Origin: Cryptomeria japonica
Lineage: Eukaryota > Streptophyta > Pinopsida > Cupressales > Cupressaceae
NCBI RefSeq assembly: GCF_030272615.1
Contig: NC_081411.1
Location: 39,421,140 to 39,485,139 of the forward strand
Length of the DNA stretch: 64,000 nucleotides
Direction: 5' to 3'
Position 1 is the stretch's first letter. Each line of letters opens with the position of its first letter. Both the position numbers and the translations under genes were made by a program. The notes under the pieces are model-generated. The model did no database searches. It saw only the letters and a list, made by a program, of their open reading frames with translations, and was not told the DNA's origin. Below, piece after piece: positions 35,511 through 47,839 of the stretch.

Positions 35511-35879
35511 ATATCCCCCTTTGGAATTGATGAAAACACATGAATTTGAAAAACAATCAATGTAAAGGAATAAATTAACACTATCAATCTCCAACAAACT
35601 CCCCTTAAGATTATGTACATAAAATTTCTTAGATAAGGCAGTTTTTCACATTCTTCTCTCCCCCTTTAACATCAATGCCAAAGGCATAATACAAATCATT
35701 ATTCTCTCCCCCTTACTAGATAATATCTACCCTTTAGAATAAAATAAAAAATATAAACATCTAAACCATACACCGACTACTCCAACTAAGTAGCAACACC
35801 AACTCATCAATCCGGATAAGAAGATGAGACCATGCAGTCCACCAGATTGATGCAAGTCAATGCATCTAGTTCTCATTAG

Positions 35880-36660
35880 GAGGGGAAAATATCCCTAACT
35901 TTTCTCTCAAATATACAAATGTATCTGTAGGGAAAGATTAGTAAAGATATCTTAAATCTAATCCTTTGTAGATACATACTCTAATCTGACTTCTTCATCA
36001 CTGAATTTCTCCCTCAAGAAATGGTACTTAATTGATATATGCTTTGTTTTAGAGTGCAATACCAGATTCTTGGAAATATTAATAGCACTTTAATTTTCAC
36101 AATATATAATAGTAGGCTCATCATACACAACTCTAATATCCTTCAACATGTGCTCCATCCAAAATACTTGAGTATAGTTGCTAGCAGTAACAATGCATTC
36201 AACTTCTACAGTAGATAGATATATACAATCTTGCTTCTTACTAGACTATGAAACCAACTTCTTTCCTAGAAAGAAATCTCCATCGATATTTCTCTTCCGA
36301 TCATCAACATCACCTATCATAGACATCTCAAACTCTTTTTGCATATAATTAGCAAACTTCATACTCAAATCATCTCCTCCAAAAATAATGTCATCAACAA
36401 AAACTTCAACAATCAAAATGTTATCATTATGAACCTTGAAGTATAAATTACTATCAATAGTACCTTTATAGAATCCCAACTTCATCAAATACTTGTCCAA
36501 TCTAGGATATCGGGCTCTAGGGGTTTTCTTTAGTCCAATTCTCATCTTTACATGCTTTTGCAACATATTTAGGTTCAATCTTAGAAATCAAACATACCTC
36601 TTCAGTAGTAATCATTCTTCTAGTCATCACACCTTGTTTTTATCACCAATAATTTGATTT
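35880..36660 (-). pseudogene. E4 reverse transcriptase/RNase H with internal deletion
   Basis: The frame at 36246-36578 contains KTPRARYPRLDKYLMKLGF and the catalytic FVDDIIFGGDD, then runs from EFEMSMIGD directly into DDRKRNIDGDFFLGKKLVS. The stretch between RT and the RNase H core is therefore deleted. A weak RNase H remainder continues to about 35880. It cannot produce active enzyme. Confidence 0.8.
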
Positions 36661-37832
36661 TTTGAATGATTCAATTTCACATACCTTAGAATCTTCTGAT
36701 TATTTTGATTTTCAAGTTGTTCACCACCAACAGTAATATCTAGAGTAACTATCTCTATTGGATCACTTTGCTTCAGGTTCTCAATCTAAATTTTCTTTTA
36801 AATAACATCATGATCATAAAACTCATATCCACATGCTCTGATATGATTTCCATGACATTCATCAACCTTCACATTTGCACTTTCCACTATCTTTCTCAGT
36901 CTCTTGTTGTAACACAGGTAGGATTTTCTCTTTGTAGAATATCCCAAGAAGATTCCTTCATCACATCTTGCATCAAACTTTCTTATATCCTCATCTCTCT
37001 TGATATAACATTTACTTCAAAAAATTGTAAAGTATCTAATTGTAGGAACATGACCAAACCATAGCTCATAAGGAGTCTTATCGGAATCAAATTTTATATG
37101 CACCTGCTTGAATGTGTAAACAACATTGCTAATGTCTTGTCTCCAATATATTTTTGGAACATTTCCTTCAATTAGCATAGCCCTAGCAACATCCAAAATG
37201 GTTTTGTTCTTCCTTTCAAAAAAATCATTTTGTTGAGAGGTTCTAGGAGCAGATAATTGTCTTCTAATTTCATTCCTTTTACGAAATGAATCAAACTCAC
37301 CAGATGTGAATTATCCTCCTTTGTCAGATCTTAGGCACTTTAGCTTCAACCCTGTCTCTCTATCCACTTTAGCTTTGAATATCTTGAAATTCTTTAGTGC
37401 TTCTAATTTCTCCATTAGAAAGGTAACCCACATCATCCTAGAAGAACCATCAATCAACAACATGAAATATATGTCACCCTACATACTTCTCACTCTTGTA
37501 GGACCACACAAGTCATTATGCACAAGATCTAACAATCCATTAGATGAATACAACTTACTCTTGAATATAGTTCTTATTACTTTTCCCATATGACATTCCT
37601 TACATACTATATTAGCATGTTTCACAATCTTAGGCAAATCTCTATCAACTTGAGTAGAACTTATCCTTATCGTGAAGTCAAAATTAACATGACACATCCT
37701 TATATGCCACAACCAACTTTCATCTATCTGAGCAATCATACAACTTTTCTCACTAGCATTCAAGTGAAATATATTACCTTTAGTCTTAGTCCCTGATGCA
37801 ATCTCTAGGCAGAGGCATTTAGGATCTTGCAT
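36661..37832 (-). pseudogene. E4 GAG-pre-integrase and integrase
   Basis: The 117-codon frame at 37479-37832 holds SWLWHIRMCHVNFD, the CKECHMGK zinc pair and LVHNDLCGPTRV, the first catalytic region, with Asn for the usual Thr. Further left are degenerate matches to the middle of the core (RTSQQNDFFERKN) and to TPYELWFGHVPTIRYF. Frames change several times. Confidence 0.8.
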
Positions 37833-37998
37833 TTACGATTCTTGAATTACAAATAATATCCCTTGTCAACCATCTACCCAACACTCAAAAGATTATGCTT
37901 CAAACCTTCAACATACAAGACAACATTAATATTATGATTACCATCAAAAGAAATGGAACCTCTACCATGAATCACACAAGCTTTATCATCCCCAAATC

Positions 37999-38464
37999 TC
38001 ACTTTACACCATCATACCTCTCCATATTCAGAAATTTTCTTTTATCACCTATCATATGATGTGAACAACTGCTATCAGTTACCCATTCATCTTTCTCTTC
38101 AATCTTACCAACTAAAGCTTTCTTCTCAACAATGCAGCTTGTAGAATTCACTAGTATGAGATCATCTTCCTTGATAACAATGAATAAAAATTTGTCTTTT
38201 GAATTCCCATTCTCATATTCTTCATCTATCACACCTTCATCAAAAACATAATAGCATTTCTTTTGATATTTATACTTTCAGTTAGACTTGTAGGGCTTAT
38301 TATACTTATCATGCTTGTCATATCTATCATGCTTATCGGATCTATCATATTTATCATGTTTATCATACCTTGACATTATTTTAGGACACCTATAAGAAAA
38401 ATGTCCTATCTTATTACAAGAGAAATATTTCAAAGGCAACTTTCCATCATACTTACCAGCTTCC
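37999..38464 (-). pseudogene. E4 gag C-terminus and protease
   Basis: 37999-38232 encodes the protease with DSSCSHHMIGD, where the catalytic DSG has become DSS. 38278-38464 encodes the gag end: LKYFSCNKIGHFSYRCP (Tyr in place of the first Cys), then repeated KHDKYDR-type charged units. The frame joins to gag at 55366 once E6 and one TTAG are removed. Confidence 0.82.
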
Positions 38465-38529
38465 TTAGGGGTATGTGCACAAAGCAGGTTGTCAGAAAAG
38501 TTGACACCACCCCAAGAAAACATGGAAAA

Positions 38530-38660
38530 ACAAGTAGCATGTACGCGGTTTTAAAATTTGAAATTCCCGCATACGCGCTTAGGTTTGTTCTTCCTAAGCC
38601 TAGACAAGGTAGCGCGTACGTGTTGATTTTAGGAAAATGAACACATACGCGCTACGCCTA
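38530..38660. repeat. E6 left subterminal motif cluster
   Basis: Variants of gcgtacgcgc (tacgcgg, catacgcgctta, gcgcgtacgtg, catacgcgctac) occur within 130 bp, alongside cctaagcctag words. Similar clusters lie at 51850-52140 and 54405-54545. Subterminal repeated motifs near TIRs are typical transposase-binding sites in plant DNA transposons. Confidence 0.65.
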
Positions 38661-38665
38661 GGAAA

Positions 38666-39433
38666 ATGAGCACTGATTTGTTGAATGCACCTGATTCACC
38701 CATGGATCAAGAGAGGGTGGAGGTATGTATCTCTACTTTATTTTCTTTATTTCATGATTATATGCATGTGTACATATGAAGTTGTGATATATTATAATCT
38801 TATAATTTTTCCATACAAGAAATATCCATACCTATTTCATCAATGATGAACCCTGCGTGCACTGGAGAATTGTCTTAGGATCCGGTAAAATTTTGTTTGA
38901 TATGTAAAATTAAGTTTTTTTTACCTTCAATACTTATTATTATATTAATTGTGTTTAATATTTGAACATTTTTTGTATAGGTAATAGCAACAGTTTCTAC
39001 ACTGATGGTGAGCCATCCTCAATCCATTGGAGAAGCATCCCAGACACAGATACGTCATTATTCTCTATATTATAGCTTTTAAGTGTTTTTGATATATTTA
39101 TGTTAGTATATTATATTAATTGTACATTTAATCTACAATAGACCCCTTCACGGTACGACCATAACGTGGATCCATTTAAGTATGTCTTCAAGAAAACTCC
39201 TAAGAGTGACTAGGAGAGGAGAGAAAAGACATTAGCTCCTAGATCAGTCGATGAGGTAATCTACATTTCAATTGCAAAGGAATTAAAGTTAAATGCATAG
39301 TTATGTTGTTAATTGTGAACTATTTTCTATTAAAGAATTTTAACTTGGCTTTTGAATTGTGGTTTTGCAGCCATCTACAGAGCTGCGTACATCATCAAAG
39401 AGGCTTGATTTTGATGATCCACCACAAGTTTAG
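38666..39433 (+). pseudogene. decayed spliced gene inside E6
   Basis: Several exon-like blocks sit between plausible GT and AG signals. A possible first exon is at 38666-38722 (MSTDLLNAPDSPMDQERVE); its phase to the next is uncertain. Then come 38820-38884, 38981-39049 (VIATVSTLMVSHPQSIGEA), 39142-39255 (TPSRYDHNVDPFKYVFKKTP) and 39371-39433, which ends in a stop after DDPPQV. The last three join in phase 0. A TAG follows ELS and another follows KSD. The donor after 39049 reads AT instead of GT. No family is recognised. It may be a second E6 gene. Confidence 0.45.
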
Positions 39434-39939
39434 GATCATATAGTGTTAGTTTCGGTCATATAATGACCAGTACACATAGATATATTCTACATTTTTATTG
39501 TATATCAATTTGGACATGGCATATGCCACATTTTTGTAATACTTGTATTGACTTGGCAGACATGCCTTTTGTATATATATATAAATATCGATATTCGATC
39601 CAATAAATGTGTACTGAGTTCATTATTTTGTATTCGTTGTATTTTGTGGTTGTCCTTTTATAAGTTTTAAATGAATATTTGCATATGTAATCAACAATAT
39701 GAATATAAACAACAAAAATATATGATATAAAATATTGCAATCATGGAATATGATTTGATAAAATTTCTTAAATATTGAATTAACCCTACACAAGTCCTTG
39801 CATTCACTTCATTATTGTGCATTATTTGTATTTTGTGGCTGCCCTTTTATAAATTTAAATGAATATTTGCATATGTAATCAACAATATGAATATAAACAA
39901 CAAAAATCGACAATATGAATCAACAATATGTGTTTGGTG

Positions 39940-41890
39940 CGAGAGCACCCTCACACTCGCAATGGTTAAATTTTGTTCATCATGTGCACAAACCAATGTG
40001 GCGAGGGCATCTAGGTGGGTAGGTTTATGCTAGGCATACCCCTTTCATGCATCCCAAAGCACTGGAACATCCAGAGTCATACCATACCAGTGTAATCTCT
40101 CAAGTGCCCTGAGTCCGAAAAATTGTCAAAATATGACGGATTGTTTGTTCAAATCTAGGACACATATGGTCGATCTGTTTGAGCCTGTGGGGTCATGTGA
40201 GGCTCCTCTACAATGGCCTATCTCATTTTTGACAACTCAAAGCCATTTTCAATTGGTAGCATTTTTTTGTCGGCTGCAAAAATCGTTAGTTACGCAATGC
40301 AAAGTTGGCAGATTGGCTAGAATTGATTTGGTTCATCATGTGCACAAACCGACATTGTGAGAGCGTTTGGGTGGGAAATTTTATGCTAGGCATGCCCCTA
40401 TCATGCATCCCAAAGTGTCAAAACATCGAGTCATACCCTACCGGTGCGATCTCTCAAGTGCTCTGAGTCCAAAATATTATCAAAATTTGACAGACTGTTT
40501 CTTCAAATCTAGGACACATATGGTTGATCCGTTTGAGCCTATAGGGTCGTGTGAGGCTCCTATACAATGGTATGCCTCCATTTTTGATGACTTTGAGCCA
40601 TTTTCAATTGGTAGCATTTTTTCGCCTGCTGCAAAAACCGTCAGTTACATGCAATGCAAAGTTGCCAAATTGGCTAGAATTGATTTGGTTTGTCATGTGC
40701 ATAAAACAATGTCACGAGTGCATCCGGGTGGGAAGGTTTACACTAGGCATTCCTCTGTCATTCATCCCAAAGCACCGGAATGTCGAGAGTCATACCATAC
40801 TAGTGCGATCTCTCAACTACCCTGACTCCAAAAAATTATGAAAATTTGACGAACTATTTCTTCAAAACCAAGACACATATGGTTGATCCCTTTGAACCCA
40901 TGGGGTTGTGTGAGGCTCCTATATAATGGCCTCTCTTGGTTTTTGACTAGTCTAATCCATTTTCAATTGGTAGCATTTTTTCACTTGTTGCAAAAATCGT
41001 CAGTTGCATGCAATGCAAAGTTGCCAAATTGGCTAGAATTGATTCGGTTTGTCGTGTGCACAAACTGATGTCGTGAGCATGTATTAGTGGGAATTTTTAT
41101 GCTAGGCATGCCCCTATCATGGATCCCAAAGCATCAAAATGTCAAGGGTCATACCCTACCGGTTCAATCTCTCAAGTGCCCTGAGTCCAAAAAAAATATC
41201 AAAATTTGATAGACTATTTCTTCAAATCCAAGAGGATACATATGGTCGATCCATTTTAACCTATGGGGTTGTGTGAGGCTCCTCTACCATTTCCTGTCTC
41301 AATTTTTGATGAGTCAGATCCATTTTCAATTGGTAGCATTTTTTTGCGTGTTGCAAAAACCATTGGTTGCATGCAATGCAAAGTTGCTAGATTGGATATA
41401 ATTGATTTGGTTTGTTGTGTGCACAAATCGACATCGCGAGTGCATTCGGGTGGGAAGGTTTATGCTAGGAATACCCTTGTCATGCATCCCAAAGTGCCGA
41501 AACGTCGAGAGTCATACTCTACCGATGCGATCTCTCAAGTGCCCTGAGTCCAAAAAATTGTCAAAATTTGACGGACTGTTTATTCAAATCCAGGACACAT
41601 ATGGTCAATCCATTTGAACACGTGGGGTCATGTGAGGCTCCTATACAATGTTTTGTGTTGGTTTTTGACGAGTCAAAACCATTTTCAATTGGTAGCATTT
41701 TTTCTCCTACTACAAAAACTGTTAGTTGCATGCAATGCAAAGTTGCCAGATTGGCTAGAATTGATTCGGTTCGTCGTGTGCACAAACCAACATCGTGAGT
41801 GCGTCCGAGTGGGAGGCTTTATGCTAGGCATTCCCCTAGCATGCAACCCAAAGCACCAAAACGTCGAGAGTCATACCCCACCGACACAAC
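39940..41890 (+). repeat. tandem array with about 358-bp unit, 5+ copies
   Basis: The landmark acacatatggtygatc recurs at about 40160, 40510, 40868, 41230 and 41590, giving periods of roughly 350-362 bp. Units share cattttcaattggtagc, gcaatgcaaagttg, and gtcatacc near the end. Each unit is largely open in the plus strand (94-152 codon stretches with GSIFS, CMQCKVA and HPGGKVY blocks). No known domain is recognised. The whole array lies inside E6. Confidence 0.9.
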
Positions 41891-42199
41891 ATAGAAGTTG
41901 TTTGACAACATTTTTGACAATTTTTTTGACAACAATGACATTTTTTGCTCCAATTGTATCTAGTCTCAATCTATGACCCCTATCACCTGATAATGAATCA
42001 AATAATTTTCCATGATTATACAAGAATAAAGAATGCTCATGATTGACCAGGGACACATCACATATACTCTAAACATAGTCACAAAACATTGACACACAAA
42101 ATAGTCAAAAAATATTGTCACATATTATTCAAAAATTTGCCTCTAAATATGGTCAAATCAGCTCTTGGTTATTTGATTATACAAAAAAATGTCTTACAA

Positions 42200-42470
42200 A
42201 TCATCTCATGGGATTTTATACAAAATTTGGCATTACAATATGTGTGATTCAACTCATCGCCATTTTAATATACAAATCATCTCATGGGATTTTATACAAA
42301 ATTTGGCATTACAATATGTGCGAGTCAGCTCATCACCATTTTAATATACAAAATTTGGCATGCACATATGTACAAATCAGCTCATTGCCATTTAAATATA
42401 CAAAATTATGCCCCTAAACATGTAAAAATCATCTCATGGGCATTTATATATACAAAAAATGAATATAGAA
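42200..42470 (+). repeat. short degenerate tandem repeats (about 75 bp)
   Basis: Phrases ttttatacaaaatttggcat, cagctcat and attttaatatacaaa recur two to four times in 42200-42470. They lie between the 358-bp array and the 3' end of the transposase. No coding function is inferred. Confidence 0.7.
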
Positions 42471-44268
42471 CAATTCATCGATGATTTATACAAAATTCTC
42501 AAAATCATTCTACTCTGAACTGTAGAATCAATCAAGTGAGCCTTCAGGATCGGCTCTAACCCATATTGTGTCAAGTATTGCCTCATGGTAAGATTCACAA
42601 ACTTTCCATAAAATCTTGTTATGAGGTCTACCACGATACTTCATCAAATAGATATTTGTTCCAACAACAAGGTTAGAGAAATGAAGAATATGTCTGTGTG
42701 TTTCAAAGTCCTCGAACAACCAAACATCAAAATTATTGATAGGGTATCTCTGAAGCTATGTTCCTATCACGACAACACACCCTATTGGGTAATCAATACC
42801 CTCTCCATCAATAATTGTGGTTGTCAATTTTCTTTTAAGCTCAACACAATGACACAAATAGTAATATGTTCCTTCTTCATTGTTCTCTTCTGCAACAACT
42901 GCATACACATGACCTACATTTTATAAAGTGTTAATTAATACCAAAAATAAAGTATGATGTACAACAAAATTAACAAAAAAGAATACTTGCAAAAAAATTA
43001 ACTCAAAAAATCACCTGAATCCACTAGGTCAGATACATGGGCAAAATCCATTGATGTCTCCATCTGGCTCAATTGTAGTGCTTTGGGAATTTGATATGAA
43101 TCAATGGGAACCAACGGTCTACAAGACTATTTGTCAACCCACTTTTGTGATTCATATTCTTCCCACAAACAATACATGCATGAAGAGAAAAAGCATACCA
43201 TCTGTCTTGTATAAATTACCAGTGAACTTGAATTTGAACTCATAAATGAGTGCATGTCACTTGATCCTGCAACTGTACAACAATCTAGATAGTTTTCAAT
43301 GTTAGATTCAGTGATCAATCAAAAATATCTATGAACCATTGACGTACCTGGATTACCTGGACCCATCATAGACTCACACAATTGCACGATTGTTACTACA
43401 TCTATCAACTCAACACCACCTTCGTACTTCAATTCTTCCCTAGCTAGGGCTCTTTTCACACATTCTCCTGCACCATCATGCTCTCCCTTACCATGTCCAA
43501 CCTCAGTGAAATTATAAAAATGTTGTACACCGCTTGTCATATGCATCCTTGTCAACCAATAAAACATCTTTGCATTCTTCAATTATGCAGTGCAATTATC
43601 TAACCATATTAAGTGTCAGTTGTATCGTATGTTCCTTTCCCTTAAAATATCATAGAAAACTTTAAAGCATCCTTGTACAAACTTCAATGAATGAGTATGA
43701 TCATCACTTATGTAGAGGTGATACTCTCTTACAACCTTTCTATCCTCCTTTGTGCTATCATCTGCATGCATGAATGCTATGTGTACAAAAATAGAAACTT
43801 GTGTAGAGTGATAATACATGGATTGCACTTCATTTTGAGGTTGTAGTGTATAATTTTCAGGAAAATCAATGATAGAGATAATGGTGCCAAGAGGAAATGT
43901 GTCCTTACATAACTTGAATTGCTCATCTAACCATCAAGCTCTATGTGTATGTATTATGCACTTATAAACTAGTTTCTCTTGAAACATTTTCATAAATTGA
44001 GCTACACATATATCATTTTTCACTAGCTTACATCTCTTCAAATATTTTCCATCTTTAACTCTATATGTGACTGTCTTGTATTTTCTGAAAGAAACTAGTT
44101 TCGTACAAATTTCATGTGTGCTCTCCAAATGTACGCATCTTGGTAAACATTGCAAACCACCACATATAGCACAAGACCTTTCCAAACAAGGCATCTTATA
44201 ATAAATACAACCATCATGTCTATTACATAGCACACTTGAAATAAATTCTCTTACCGACTTAGGACGCG
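42434..44268 (-). pseudogene. E6 transposase, C-terminal part (DDE-like)
   Basis: Minus-strand frames read in order. 43934-44233 has a Cys-rich block CAICGGLQCLPRC. Next is IIDFPENYTLQPQNE with a candidate first Asp (near 43880). 43616-43828 has YHLYISDDHTHS. LIWLDNCTA (near 43600) holds a candidate second Asp. 43319-43582 has GHGKGEHDGAGECVKRAL with the third acidic region. The tail at about 42530-42760 is rich in aromatic and basic residues (GRPHNKILWKVCESYHEA). This arrangement resembles DDE/D transposases with an SDG-C and HGKG-DG signature. TAG, TAA and intron-like gaps separate the blocks, so this copy is dead. Confidence 0.65.
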
Positions 44269-44273
44269 CTTGT

Positions 44274-45132
44274 TGTTAATGCATGATAGCTTCGGTAAGA
44301 TAAATGATTGAATGAGAGATAAATGAAGTCTCTCATTCAATCAATTATCCTATCGATTAAACCATTAAGAAAAACTTCAAGCTATCCTATTTGATGATTA
44401 TTCCTCATCGATAACCATGACATATTGGTAATCAAGGATAGTTATCTAATTATCATCTATCCCGATCTATATCAGATTTGTTCTCAACAAGTGATTATTA
44501 TATAATTATCGAGTGGCATAGTAATACACCGATCAATGATACATGAATATAACCATTATTTAAGTGATTGGTGTCGGTTAACATAGACACCGATTCACTT
44601 TGGTTACTTTGCTATACCAAGCACCATCATTAATACCGATTGGCATATCGGTTAAACATGTTAATATGTTACGTAAGTCCTGATTAATATCGGGTTGGCA
44701 AATATGTCACATGTTATGTGATCATTGATTAATATCGGGTTGGCAAATATTTTATGTGTTATGTGATCACTGATTAAAATCAGGTTGGCAAATATGTTAT
44801 GTGTTATGTGATCACCAATTAATATCGGGCTGACAAATATGTTTAACACCGGTTGATATTATATACCAAAGGGTGCGATCAAGTAGTGTCTTGATCGGTC
44901 ATGTCCATAAGACATGACCGGTCAAGGCACTGCTTGATCCTCCCCTCTCTCATATATATATATATCATATGGCATATGAGAAAAAGGATATAGAAATCAA
45001 TAAATGTTCCTCTCACCTACCATACAAAAGAAGATAATCAGATTTATCATATAAATAGACAATACATAGATCAAGAAAATTATAAATAGAATATATCTTG
45101 CATATTGAATTGAGAACTGAACATCATTTACA
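44274..45132 (+). repeat. E5 5' LTR
   Basis: 859 bp. It contains about four tandem 45-bp units at 44680-44865 (ggttggcaaatatgt followed by tatgtgatca). A TATA-like atatatatat run is at about 44953. Confidence 0.95.
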
Positions 45133-45144
45133 TGGTATCAGAGC
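45133..45144 (+). other. E5 primer-binding site (initiator tRNA-Met)
   Basis: TGGTATCAGAGC lies directly after the LTR with no spacer, unlike the minus-strand elements, which have 2-5 spacer bases. Confidence 0.95.
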
Positions 45145-45747
45145 TATAGTTAAATTGAACCTGAGGCTGTTCAATTCTGTGGAAAATTCAAACAAGCATA
45201 TAGTCAAACATCAAAATTCTTCTAATGGGTAGCTCCATCAGATTTAAAGATCCTATCAGATTTGTTGAAGCAATCAGACAACTCCTCATCTAGGTCGGAA
45301 CTTCTTTGAGCATGGTGATTTGGATATCTTTATTGCCTATTCTAATGCAATCTAGATAATCAGGGAGATCGACTTTACTCTCAGGGAATCAACTGCAGTT
45401 TGCACATTAAAGAGCCAAGTTCTTTGTGGAATCACCAAGGATAAATTCTATGTGAATCAAACAAGGCAATAAGGAAGGTTGCAAGTCAAAGTTTGATGGC
45501 GGATATGTGTCTCTAACTGTCCATAAGATCACAGGAGTAACTAGTGCACTCTAGATGAACACTTGTTCACAGTGCCTTGTTATCATTAGACAACAACGAC
45601 TGTATGATCAATTGTCAGGCATTCCTACCATGAGACAAGATTATCTTGTCAAGTGCCTTTCTGTATGAGAATGGATTCGAACATGCTGCATGAAGAGGTC
45701 TATCACATTCATAGAGTAATGAAACATAAATTGATGGATATTATCGC

Positions 45748-46383
45748 ATGTTGTTTTGGAGAGGTGATGAAATAGTACACACACCCCATGAACATAGTTA
45801 CAGATACAGTTGTACTACAAAGATAATAGAATATGTAGCATCAAAATTCGGGAGAGATGATCTTCCATGTTCCAAGCAGGCACTACAAAGCAATGCAAGG
45901 TGGAAGAGAAACAACCAAATTGGAAATTATGATCTTCTAAACAAGCTCCTAATCGTTGTAGCAGGTGGTCATGCTCCTAGTCGGCTAGAAAAGAAGGCAG
46001 GACATGTTATATTGGTAGTAATGAGTTTATTAGATTGCGAAGCTCGGGTTGGATCATTCTATTTAATAGATAATGCATTGACAACTCTAGATGTTGTAAG
46101 GTGCATTGAAGATAATGCTATTATAAAAGTTGTAGGATTTTTGCTGGAGGAATGCGATGGAGGAAAATAGTTGATAAGTACTCCAAACAAATATGAAGAT
46201 GGAGAAACTTCTCTTCATCTTGTTTTCTCGACAGGGTCATGCAAAAATGTTTCATTTTCTTTTGAGAAGAGATCTAAAGTAGACATTCAAGATGACCGGA
46301 AACAAACACCTCTGGATGATGCAATTACATGTAGACAAGATGCAGTCACAAATGTCTTTATGAAACTAGAGCAAATGAACTAG
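45748..46383 (+). pseudogene. captured ankyrin-repeat protein fragment
   Basis: Two frames in the same phase, 45748-46170 and 46171-46383, are separated by one TAG after EECDGGK. The second shows ankyrin-type blocks: DGETSLHLVF and KVDIQDDRKQTPLDDAI. The region before the TAG (VVGFLLEECDGGK) reads as the end of a preceding repeat. The first 110 codons are not recognised. Ankyrin repeats are not part of Copia polyproteins, so this looks like a cellular gene segment. The sequence appears intronless. Confidence 0.68.
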
Positions 46384-46490
46384 TAGTTCCATCTATTGAA
46401 CTGGGCATTAAGGTTTATCCTTAATGTTGTTTGGCGCTAGTGCCACAACATTGGAAATAATACTCATATATTTTCCAGTCAGAGAGAGAC

Positions 46491-46706
46491 ATGAAAAGCG
46501 AAGGTCTTACTGTAGACAAAACCAATTCAATTCTCTCCTTTAATAGCATGTATAGATTTGCAGAGAAGGGTCTTCATTTGAATGAATGGCTGGGAAGATT
46601 ATTGAGGAAGATCTATGCCACATTGATACTGCTGAGTGTCCTATGTGTGGTATATGGGCTCAACATCTCACAGATCCTAGTTGTATCAGATGTACACAAT
46701 AAGTAA
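46491..46706 (+). other. unrecognised open frame in E5
   Basis: 71 codons with a hydrophobic segment (ATLILLSVLCVVYGL). In another frame, CPMCG near 46640 hints at a zinc-ribbon or RING-like fragment. This is too short to assign. It may be another piece of captured sequence. Confidence 0.3.
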
Positions 46707-46932
46707 AAATATGTGTATCAAAGAGAAAACATCAAATGAGATCTAAATCATCAAGTGCAAAGAATCAGGAATGAACAATTGTCGGATTGCGAGGAAGACT
46801 AATAAACAAAGAGATAAGTAATCCATGTTTGATTAATGGTCATTAATTTCATATGTAGTTATTAGTTCATGCAATTAAATTATGCGTATCATTTGTGAAT
46901 CAACATTGTCAGTAGGTGTCCACATATGACAA

Positions 46933-47275
46933 GTTGCATTTGAATATCTTGTTTCAATTTTTTCAACATACTATGAGAAACTTGCCCCTTATATGTAGGA
47001 CATCTTTAGAATCACAACAAAATTTGTTAAAAGTGATGAAGAGCTTGGTTCTCTTTAGGCTATAGAGTTTTGAAGTACTATTTGTGATGAAGAATTTAGG
47101 AAGAATATGGAGGGGACTTTAGTGGAGATTCTGAGATTCTGCATTTCCATTCTATAAACAAGTATTTGCTTGTAGAAGTGCAATAGTCCATGAGGAAGCA
47201 ATGTTGACCATAGGGGCCCTTTCTCATGCTACTGGTGGTGAATTTTCTAAGTACATGCTAGAGTTCTATAAGTTA
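46933..47275 (+). pseudogene. captured importin-beta (karyopherin beta-1) fragment
   Basis: Reading from 46933 gives VAFEYLVSIFSTYYEKLAPYM, then DIFRITTKFVKSDEELGSL, AIEF and STICDEEF, in one frame broken by TAG, TAG and TGA where Gln, Gln and Trp would be expected. After about 60 bp comes FACRSAIVHEEAML, then TIGALSHATGGEFSKYMLEFY. Both blocks match HEAT-repeat regions of plant importin-beta, a nuclear import receptor. In the full protein they are a few hundred residues apart, so an internal deletion has occurred. The lack of introns suggests capture from an mRNA or from within a long exon. Confidence 0.8.
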
Positions 47276-47450
47276 TGTTTTGCAGGTGATCTTTCGAGAT
47301 AAAGAAATGACTGACCAAGAAGCATAAGAGATTTCATTCAAGGGAGAAAGAACTCAATGCTTGCAGTCATAGGACTGAGTTGATGGTGGTAAGTATTTAT
47401 TGAAGAAGAAGAACCCATACAGTTTGTTCTTGTGATCTAGTTCTTCGAAG

Positions 47451-47795
47451 AGGAGGTCAGATGGTTGATATCAGATTCAAAGGGAGTCTAACATTCCATT
47501 AGAAGAAAGGAGGTCAGATGGTTGATATCAGATCCAAAGGGAGTCTAACATTTCATCAGAAGCAACCTTAGACAAGGAGGTCAGAAGGTTGATATCAGGT
47601 TCAAAGGGAGCCACACCATCATGAAGATATGCTTAATACACTCTTCTCTGTGAGATGGAAGTTTGAGGAGCAAGCCCTTGTTAATACACTCTTCTTTGTG
47701 AGATAGAAGTTTAAGGAGCAAGCCCTTGTTAATACACTCTTCTCTGTGAGGGAAAATTTTGAGGTGGAGGCCCTTGTTCCACCTTCTAGGAGTAG
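47451..47795 (+). repeat. two short tandem arrays in E5 (about 60 bp x3, about 50 bp x3)
   Basis: Units with aggaggtcaga.ggttgatatcag start at about 47451, 47508 and 47575. Units with taatacactcttct start near 47631, 47682 and 47730. Both arrays lie between the importin-beta piece and an LTR-like stretch. Confidence 0.85.
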
Positions 47796-47839
47796 CCATG
47801 GTGGATGTCATTTCATCACTATATTATTAACAAGCATTC

